From Anaerolineaceae bacterium UBA6073 (GTDB lineage: Bacteria > Chloroflexota > Anaerolineae > Anaerolineales > Anaerolineaceae), in assembly GCA_002436085.1 (NCBI GenBank), contig DIXT01000020.1, positions 76,943-140,942 on the forward strand: a stretch of 64,000 bases of DNA, in the 5' to 3' direction. Numbering within the stretch: position 1 is the stretch's first letter; every line of letters starts with the position of its first letter. Below are positions 58,563 to 64,000 of this stretch, piece by piece. Below the pieces are notes generated by a model. It did not search any database. It saw only the letters and a program-made list of their open reading frames with translations, and had not been told where the DNA came from. Made by a program: the position numbers and the translations under genes.

Positions 58563-59708
58563 ATGAAGCTTTACGAATATCAGGCAAAATTGTTATTCGC
58601 TCGTGAAGGAATCCCCATACCAAAATCTGGATTAGCCAATTCCCCTATTGAAGCTCGGCAGATGGCTGCCGAAATCGGGTATCCTGTAGTTCTAAAAGCC
58701 CAGGTACTTTCAGGCGGGCGCGGAAAAGCTGGAGGTATCCGACTAGTCAGGAGTGAAGCTGAAATAGAGACGACTGCTAACCTGATCTTGAACAGCCAGA
58801 TCCGCGGGATTCCGGTGCAGCGCCTGTTGGTTGAAAAAGCAGTTGATTTCTCCCGCGAGTTCTATCTCGGCATTGTGAACGACCGCTCGCTGGCGAAACC
58901 AATTCTTATTCTATCCTCTACGGGCGGCATAGAAATCGAAGAAGTAGCCCTTACCTCCCCTGACAACATTGAAAAAGCAGCAATTAATCCTTTGTTGGGT
59001 CTGCAGAATTATACAGTCCGTGCGCTGGCCTCCAGGCTTGGAATTGACTCCTCACTCTGGAAAGCGTTGCAGCAGATTGCTGCCGCGCTTTGGAAGCTGT
59101 TTGACCGTTTGGATGCCACCCTGGTTGAAATCAATCCGCTGGTGGTTACACCGGAAGGAACGTTAATGGCGCTGGATGGAAAAATGACTATCGATGATAA
59201 CGCCCTTTACCGGCAAAAAGACTTTCTAGAATTGTCCGACCAAATTGTGGAAACCCCTACCGAGCAGGAAGCCCGCAAGTTTGGCCTGAATTACATTCAA
59301 TTAAACGGAAATATCGGCTGCATGGTCAATGGCGCAGGTCTGGCAATGGCTACCATGGACTGCATCCAACAGGCTGGCAGTGAGCCAGCCAATTTCCTCG
59401 ACATCGGCGGCGGCGCGACGGCTGACAAGGTGGCTGCAGCGCTCTCGATCATTATGAAGGATCCCAAAGTAAGCTCTGTCCTGATTAATATTTTCGGTGG
59501 AATCACGCGTTGTGATGAGGTCGCGAAAGGTCTGGCGTCGGTTATTAACGAAATACCGCGCAATCTGCCAATCGTTGTGCGTCTGGCAGGAACAAACGCG
59601 GAGGAAGGAAAAAAGATTCTGGAACAGTACCCACAGCTTCTTCAGGCAAATACCTTGATGTCAGCTGCGGAAACAGCCGTTCGGGAATCCCGGCAGGTGT
59701 TGGCATGA
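58563..59708 (+). CDS. sucC: Succinyl-CoA synthetase, beta subunit
   Basis: 381 aa; the ATP-grasp subunit that with SucD interconverts succinyl-CoA and succinate with nucleotide phosphorylation. Signatures: KLYEYQAKLLFAREGIPIP, VLKAQVLSGGRGKAGGI, LVEINPLVVTPEG, and NIFGGITRCDEVAKG. It overlaps sucD by 4 bases. Confidence 0.93.
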   Translation: MKLYEYQAKLLFAREGIPIPKSGLANSPIEARQMAAEIGYPVVLKAQVLSGGRGKAGGIRLVRSEAEIETTANLILNSQIRGIPVQRLLVEKAVDFSREFYLGIVNDRSLAKPILILSSTGGIEIEEVALTSPDNIEKAAINPLLGLQNYTVRALASRLGIDSSLWKALQQIAAALWKLFDRLDATLVEINPLVVTPEGTLMALDGKMTIDDNALYRQKDFLELSDQIVETPTEQEARKFGLNYIQLNGNIGCMVNGAGLAMATMDCIQQAGSEPANFLDIGGGATADKVAAALSIIMKDPKVSSVLINIFGGITRCDEVAKGLASVINEIPRNLPIVVRLAGTNAEEGKKILEQYPQLLQANTLMSAAETAVRESRQVLA

Positions 59709-60580
59709 CGATCCTATTGAACGAAAACGCCCGTATTCTCGTCCAGGGAATCACTGGACGCGAAGGTCTATATCATAGTGAACGTATGTACGCCTACGCA
59801 AAAAACATCGTCGCGGGGACCTCGCCCGGGCACGGCGGCGAGTGGGTGCTCGGGGATAAAGTACCGATATTCGACACCGTCCAGGATGCCAGGGAGTCCA
59901 CGCAGGCAGATACCAGCGTAATTTTTGTGCCGGCTTACGCTGCCGCAGATGCCATCATGGAGGCTATCGAAGCGGAAATTCGCTTGATTGTATGTATTTC
60001 TGAGGGGATTCCGACCAAAGACATGCTAAAAGTACGCGCATTGTTGGAACATTCCGAAAGCCGATTAATCGGACCCAACTCCCCTGGCATTCTTTCCCCT
60101 GGCAAAGCCAAAGCCGGCATCATCCCAGGTTCCATCGCTATCCCTGGAAGAGTTGGCGTAGTTTCCCGCTCGGGGACGCTCACCTACGAGGTGGTTCAGG
60201 CGCTCAAAGATGCCGGGGTTGGTGTCTCAACCTGCGTTGGTATTGGCGGTGACCCGATTGTGGGGACAAGTTTTGTGGAATGCCTGGATTTATTTGAGTC
60301 CGATCCGCACACCGACCAGATTGTCCTGATTGGCGAAATTGGCGGGAACGAAGAAGAACTGGCCGCTGAGTTTATCCTGAACCAAGTCACCAAACCGGTG
60401 TTTGCCTACGTCGCAGGCAGAACCGCACCGGAGAACCGCCGCATGGGGCACGCTGGCGCGATCATCGAAGGCAAGACGGGCTCTGCGCGCAGTAAGATTG
60501 AAGCCCTGCTGCGCGCTGGTGTGCAGTTGTTTTCTTACCCGGAAGAAATCGCGGAGATTATTAGGATGCCCACCTGTTAG
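59705..60580 (+). CDS. sucD: Succinyl-CoA synthetase, alpha subunit
   Basis: 291 aa. The CoA-binding N-terminal half carries ARILVQGITGREG; the active-site phospho-His is in MGHAGAIIEGKTGSARSKI. Length is normal. Coupled to sucC. Confidence 0.95.
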   Translation: MTILLNENARILVQGITGREGLYHSERMYAYAKNIVAGTSPGHGGEWVLGDKVPIFDTVQDARESTQADTSVIFVPAYAAADAIMEAIEAEIRLIVCISEGIPTKDMLKVRALLEHSESRLIGPNSPGILSPGKAKAGIIPGSIAIPGRVGVVSRSGTLTYEVVQALKDAGVGVSTCVGIGGDPIVGTSFVECLDLFESDPHTDQIVLIGEIGGNEEELAAEFILNQVTKPVFAYVAGRTAPENRRMGHAGAIIEGKTGSARSKIEALLRAGVQLFSYPEEIAEIIRMPTC

Positions 60581-60626
60581 CCCACCTTCACAATTTTCAC
60601 TCATAATTGTTAAAGGAGTACTTTCA

Positions 60627-62204
60627 ATGATGAAGCCTCATAATATTTTGATAACCGTTTTGCTGACCATAACCCTTGCAGCCTGTAGCACGCCCGCTGT
60701 GACAACAACCTCATCAAACCCGGCTGTGGAGGTCACGACGACCTCGTCTCCAGTTGAGACATCGGCGCCCGTCGTCGTAAAGTTTGTGGATCCGGTGCTG
60801 GAAGCGATGATACGCGGCACAATGGGCAAAAAAGAAGGTGACATTACCCTGGCTGAGGCACAGGCAGTTACGAGAATGAACCTCAGCAATGAATTGCAGC
60901 GCACCATTTCAGAAGAGACACCGATCAAGGATCTCAGCGGACTGGAGAACTTCACCAACCTTGAAACCCTCGACCTCTCCTCTCATGCTGTCACCGATAT
61001 TTCGCCGCTGGCTGGGCTGACCAAACTGACCACCTTGTCGCTGGCTGGCAATCCCGTCACGGATGTTTCGCCACTCGCAGGGCTGACGGACCTACAGCTA
61101 TTGGTCCTTTCCGGCAGCCAGGCGCAGGATTACAGCGCGCTCTCGAACCTGGGCAATTTGCAGGTGCTCTTGCTCGACAATTCAACCATATCTGATGTTT
61201 TCCCGCTGGCTTCGCTGACGAACCTCCAGACCCTTTACCTCGATAAAAGCAGCGCCGAAGACTTTTCATCCCTCGAAAACATCTATACCACCCTCGCCAA
61301 CAAAGATTTCATCATTCCTACCACACTTAAAGACCTTGGATTCAACCTTGATCCCAACAATCACGAAGCTTACTTCGAAAGCGAGTTAGCCAATTTCACT
61401 GTTACCCATGACAAGTGGGGACCACCATCCAGGGAAGACAACCAGAATATCATCCGCATGACCCTTTACCTGAATGATGAATACAATACCTCTATCGGTT
61501 ACTATGACGTACACAAGGTTTACCTCTGCCAAATGGATAAGGAAGGCCAGCCGCCCGTGAACTACCTCTACGACATCGCCACTGGCGAATATTCCATCGA
61601 TGGGCAGGATCGGGCGAACTCAGAACAGATGATCCGTGCCGCCTTGGAAGTTGAAAATGGCGAAGATCCGCTGTATGCACCCATCCGCTTCTTTAATGAA
61701 ACCATTCAGAACACCTTCAAAATGACCCCCGAAAAATTGTTTTCATTGCCGTATGAACCACAGACCCTCAAGAGTCTGGGCTTTGTCCCAGACGAGACCC
61801 CCGGGATTTACATTTATGAGCAGCATGAAGAGCTTTATACGAACATCTTGATCAACCGCGCAGAAGGGATTGAGAAGGAGTTCGACATTGCCTTTTTTCA
61901 ACCGATAAGTGATGAATTTCGTGTTAATGTGACCTATCATGTAGCTAATAAGAAGTTTTATGTTAAAGCAGATGATAACGATCAGGGCGGCGCGAGTTTT
62001 GAATACTTTATAGATATCCCCGAACATCTCGATGAATGGTGCAGCGATCCAGACAAGACCGTGGAAGAATACTTCATCAAAGCATACAACGACCCCGCGA
62101 TCGTAGACATTTACCAGCATTCCGTGAACCTGATGGTGCAATACATCCGTGATACCTTTGGGATGACCATTGAGGAACTGTATTTTCTGCCGACAGGTGA
62201 ATAA
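60627..62204 (+). CDS. Lipoprotein with leucine-rich repeats
   Basis: 525 aa from ATG 60627 (AAAGGAG 9 bases upstream). The lipobox is TLAAC, and a Thr/Ser-rich linker follows. Residues about 95-225 hold internalin-like 22-residue LRRs (DLSGLENFTNLETLDLSSHAVT, DISPLAGLTKLTTLSLAGNPVT). The C-terminal 290 residues are not recognised and contain many acidic and aromatic residues. Surface-exposed and probably protein-binding. Confidence 0.8.
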   Translation: MMKPHNILITVLLTITLAACSTPAVTTTSSNPAVEVTTTSSPVETSAPVVVKFVDPVLEAMIRGTMGKKEGDITLAEAQAVTRMNLSNELQRTISEETPIKDLSGLENFTNLETLDLSSHAVTDISPLAGLTKLTTLSLAGNPVTDVSPLAGLTDLQLLVLSGSQAQDYSALSNLGNLQVLLLDNSTISDVFPLASLTNLQTLYLDKSSAEDFSSLENIYTTLANKDFIIPTTLKDLGFNLDPNNHEAYFESELANFTVTHDKWGPPSREDNQNIIRMTLYLNDEYNTSIGYYDVHKVYLCQMDKEGQPPVNYLYDIATGEYSIDGQDRANSEQMIRAALEVENGEDPLYAPIRFFNETIQNTFKMTPEKLFSLPYEPQTLKSLGFVPDETPGIYIYEQHEELYTNILINRAEGIEKEFDIAFFQPISDEFRVNVTYHVANKKFYVKADDNDQGGASFEYFIDIPEHLDEWCSDPDKTVEEYFIKAYNDPAIVDIYQHSVNLMVQYIRDTFGMTIEELYFLPTGE

Positions 62205-62376
62205 GGATTAAAGGGTCTCAATGAGACCTGTAAGGTAAGATGCCATTAGATCAAGTACAAGTAGGTAATCTTAAATCTTGATTACTATTGTTCGGTTTAA
62301 TCCCTATTTTTCGAGCCCAAACAAATAATATCTATCAAGTTCAAACAAACTTGATTTTTGGAAAAATTGTTTATAT
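62205..62376. other. Gene-free stretch with a short hairpin
   Basis: GGTCTC-AAT-GAGACC (62214-62228) is a perfect 6-base stem directly after the lipoprotein gene, a weak terminator candidate. The rest is AT-rich without a plausible gene, up to the repeat at 62377. Confidence 0.6.
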
Positions 62377-62509
62377 TAAACCGGTGACTTTGCATTTGCG
62401 TAATTCTCCGTCAGCTTGCTGCGGAGAATTACGCAAATGCAAGAGCGTCAGCCGCCTCAAAGCATCGAGCCGGCGTAGCAAGCTACGCGGTATTCAGCTT
62501 CGCTAATAA
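62377..62509 (+). repeat. Structured dispersed repeat, copy 2
   Basis: 133 bases matching 33588-33717. The main hairpin here is perfect: 62390-62410 pairs with the right arm ending at about 62442, TTGCATTTGCGTAATTCTCCG on the left side. Its 21-base apex at 62406-62426 is the reverse complement of the copy 1 apex. The second hairpin (GCGTAGC-AA-GCTACGC) and the AGCTTCGCT end are identical to copy 1. A 72-codon frame runs through it but looks fortuitous. Confidence 0.85.
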
Positions 62510-62544
62510 AGGAGCGTCAATCTCCTCTCTGGTTTTTCCGGGGA

Positions 62545-62781
62545 TTACTTTTTCAGTGCGTCAATTGCCGCAACAGCATCTTTTACCGAGCGGATTTCGC
62601 GGGCGGTTTCATCTGATATGTTGATATCAAACTTCTCACAGAATCCGTCTATCAGGAAGAACTGGTCCATCGAGTCCGCTTTCAGGTCCTCAATGAATCG
62701 TGTATCCAGGGTGATGTTCTCACCATTGATTTTCAGGACTTCGATAATAACTTCTTTTACAGCTTCAAATGTGTCTTGCAT
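62545..62781 (-). CDS. acpP: Acyl carrier protein
   Basis: 78 aa; carries fatty-acyl chains on a phosphopantetheine arm. The attachment Ser is in DLKADSMDQFF (the usual DSL motif is DSM here). ATG 62781 has GAGG upstream; an in-frame GTG lies 6 bases earlier. It lies just downstream of the repeat element and is divergent from fni. Confidence 0.88.
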   Translation of the reverse strand: MQDTFEAVKEVIIEVLKINGENITLDTRFIEDLKADSMDQFFLIDGFCEKFDINISDETAREIRSVKDAVAAIDALKK

Positions 62782-62860
62782 GTGCACCTCTTCCTCAAAG
62801 GGTTTTTATTTATTTACTTACCGTATTATAATCGCAATAATATAACACCTTTGTCAAACT

Positions 62861-63907
62861 ATGGATGCAAATACTTCCCACCGCAAGGACGATCATCTCG
62901 AAATAAACCTTAACAAAGACGTCTGTTCCGGCGTTTCAACCGGGCTTGAGTCCTTCACCTTCCTGCATCAGGCGCTGCCGGAAATAGACCTTTCTGAAGT
63001 GGATTTGAGCTTAAGCCTGTTTGGCAAGCGGCTGCGCGCTCCTGTGCTGATTTCTTCTATGACCGGCGGCAGCCCGAAGGCGGCGCGCTACAATCAGCTC
63101 CTGGCGGCAGCCGCGCAGGAGCTTGGCCTGGCGATGGGGATTGGTTCACAACGGGCCGCGCTTGAAAACACTGAACTCGTTGGAACCTATGATGTGCGCT
63201 CTTACGCGCCAGACGCCCTCATTTTCGCCAACCTTGGCGCCGTGCAACTGAATTTAGGCTACGGGGTTGAAGAATGCCGCCGCGCCGTAAACATGATCCG
63301 GGCGGACGCGCTGATCTTGCATCTCAATCCGTTGCAAGAAGCGCTGCAGCCAGAAGGGGATACAAATTTTCGCGGTTTGCTTGCCCGCATCGAAGCAGTT
63401 TGTGAAGAGCTCCCCGTCCCGGTTATCGTCAAAGAAGTCGGCTGGGGCATCAATGCCGCGCTTGCCAGGCGGCTTTTGGATGCCGGCGTCTCTGCCATCG
63501 ACGTGGCGGGGGCAGGCGGCACTTCCTGGTCCCAGGTGGAAATGTACCGCCAGTCCGACCCCTGGCGTGCCAACTTGGCCGGCAGCTTTCGGGAGTGGGG
63601 CATTCCCACTGCCCGCTGTCTGCAGGAAATCAAGTCCGAATTGCCCCAGGCACTCATCTTTGCTTCCGGTGGACTGCAAAACGGGATCGACATTGCCAAG
63701 ACCCTGGCGCTTGGCGCTACCCTGGGCGGGATGGCAGGTCCGTTCATCCGCGCCGCGGACGCTGGATATACACGTCTGCGCGATCTGGTGAAATTAACAG
63801 TAGAGGAAATCCGCATTTGCTTGTTTGCCTGCGGAAGGCGCGACTTGAACAGCTTTGACCGCTCCGTCCTGCTTCCGCCCGCGGATCAAAAGAATTCCAA
63901 CAGATAA
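62861..63907 (+). CDS. fni: Type 2 isopentenyl-diphosphate delta-isomerase
   Basis: A 348-aa FMN-dependent enzyme that equilibrates IPP and DMAPP. Signatures: RKDDHLEINL, APVLISSMTGGS, LGLAMGIGSQRAAL, LHLNPLQEALQPEGDTNF, VIVKEVGWG and the phosphate-binding VAGAGGTSWSQVE. Length normal. Confidence 0.95.
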   Translation: MDANTSHRKDDHLEINLNKDVCSGVSTGLESFTFLHQALPEIDLSEVDLSLSLFGKRLRAPVLISSMTGGSPKAARYNQLLAAAAQELGLAMGIGSQRAALENTELVGTYDVRSYAPDALIFANLGAVQLNLGYGVEECRRAVNMIRADALILHLNPLQEALQPEGDTNFRGLLARIEAVCEELPVPVIVKEVGWGINAALARRLLDAGVSAIDVAGAGGTSWSQVEMYRQSDPWRANLAGSFREWGIPTARCLQEIKSELPQALIFASGGLQNGIDIAKTLALGATLGGMAGPFIRAADAGYTRLRDLVKLTVEEIRICLFACGRRDLNSFDRSVLLPPADQKNSNR

Positions 63908-63936
63908 TCAAGACATATAGTTAGAGGGTGTTGAAA

Positions 63937-64000
63937 ATGTCCAGAACAATAAAAAATGAACAACTTTATTTTCAAGAAGAACACAATATGTTCATAAACC
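63937..64000 (+). CDS. Probable acyl-CoA dehydrogenase, N-terminal fragment
   Basis: Only about 21 codons are in the window, cut by the right edge. The start MSRTIKNEQLYFQEEHNMF resembles the N-terminal helix of acyl-CoA dehydrogenases (F.EEHEMFR). GAGGGTG lies about 8 bases upstream of ATG 63937. Confidence 0.5.
   Translation, partial: MSRTIKNEQLYFQEEHNMFIN

Noticed and set aside
62288..62506. A 72-codon open frame across the second repeat copy
   Set aside because: Most of it is the structured repeat itself; copy 1 does not keep the same frame.
1..64000. CRISPR arrays, rRNA operons, complete insertion sequences and prophage genes
   Set aside because: I looked for regularly spaced repeats, rRNA-like sequence, transposases and structural phage genes and saw none beyond the short elements listed.

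Overview
The window reads as ordinary bacterial chromosome carrying a few accessory islands. The gene content (ATP-type pckA, polyphosphate glucokinase, type 2 isopentenyl diphosphate isomerase, Gls24-nusB pair, long HPF, sucCD, one large RelA/SpoT protein, Zn-rich small proteins) and the protein flavour suggest an anaerobic, fermentative Chloroflexota of the Anaerolineae type. This is an inference; no 16S or other marker was available to confirm it. No rRNA genes, CRISPR array or complete insertion sequence were seen. Two tRNA genes are present (Leu-UAG and Gly-CCC).

Layout. 1-5.8 kb (minus strand): prfB (with its programmed frameshift), ftsY, rlmN, a HAD phosphatase, clpP, tig and tRNA-Leu, i.e. 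translation, secretion and protein quality control. 6.0-9.8 kb: the most unusual part, a compact three-gene minus-strand cassette encoding a RecA-like protein without a Walker A motif, a small helical protein and a degenerate family-B DNA polymerase. It is driven by a near-consensus promoter whose -35/-10 spacer is exactly a LexA-like palindrome, with a small divergent gene on the other side. 9.8-11.4 kb: a repeat-bearing intergenic region and a Xer-type tyrosine recombinase. 11.5-14.8 kb: an iron-sulfur flavoprotein pair resembling amino-acid or sarcosine dehydrogenases. 14.8-25 kb: a RelA-like (p)ppGpp synthetase, an acidic Cys-rich protein, Gls24, nusB, a large lipoprotein, pckA, murA (Asp in place of the catalytic Cys), thioredoxin and dgkA.

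26-33 kb: a sugar-phosphotransferase module with EIIA, EIIB and an ascorbate-type EIIC, then transketolase, a small zinc protein, HPr and EI. It looks like a self-contained uptake and phosphorylation route feeding the pentose phosphate pathway. 33-37.4 kb: an accessory, AT-rich stretch with twin mini zinc proteins, a 130-nt structured repeat, a GNAT protein running in frame from a prepilin-peptidase-like remnant, and a lone nucleoside-deoxyribosyltransferase/TIR-like protein with a lectin-like C-terminus, flanked by two related repeat elements.

37.6-64 kb: housekeeping again. It holds efp (Arg at the modification site), ftsH, miaA, yraN, cinA, an SAH/MTA-deaminase fused to a CYTH domain, glgA-malQ (alpha-glucan), ferredoxin, ppgK-mltG-ruvX, a folate group (PTR1-like reductase, folB, folE), hpf, comF with a Flp-like mini-pilin, an SPFH-HTH fusion with its partner gene, sucCD, an LRR lipoprotein, a second copy of the structured repeat, acpP, fni and the start of a probable acyl-CoA dehydrogenase. 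The best candidates for something undescribed are the damage-regulated-looking polymerase cassette (6.0-9.3 kb), the NDT/TIR-lectin protein island (35.7-37.3 kb) and the two-copy hairpin repeat whose apex is inverted between copies.
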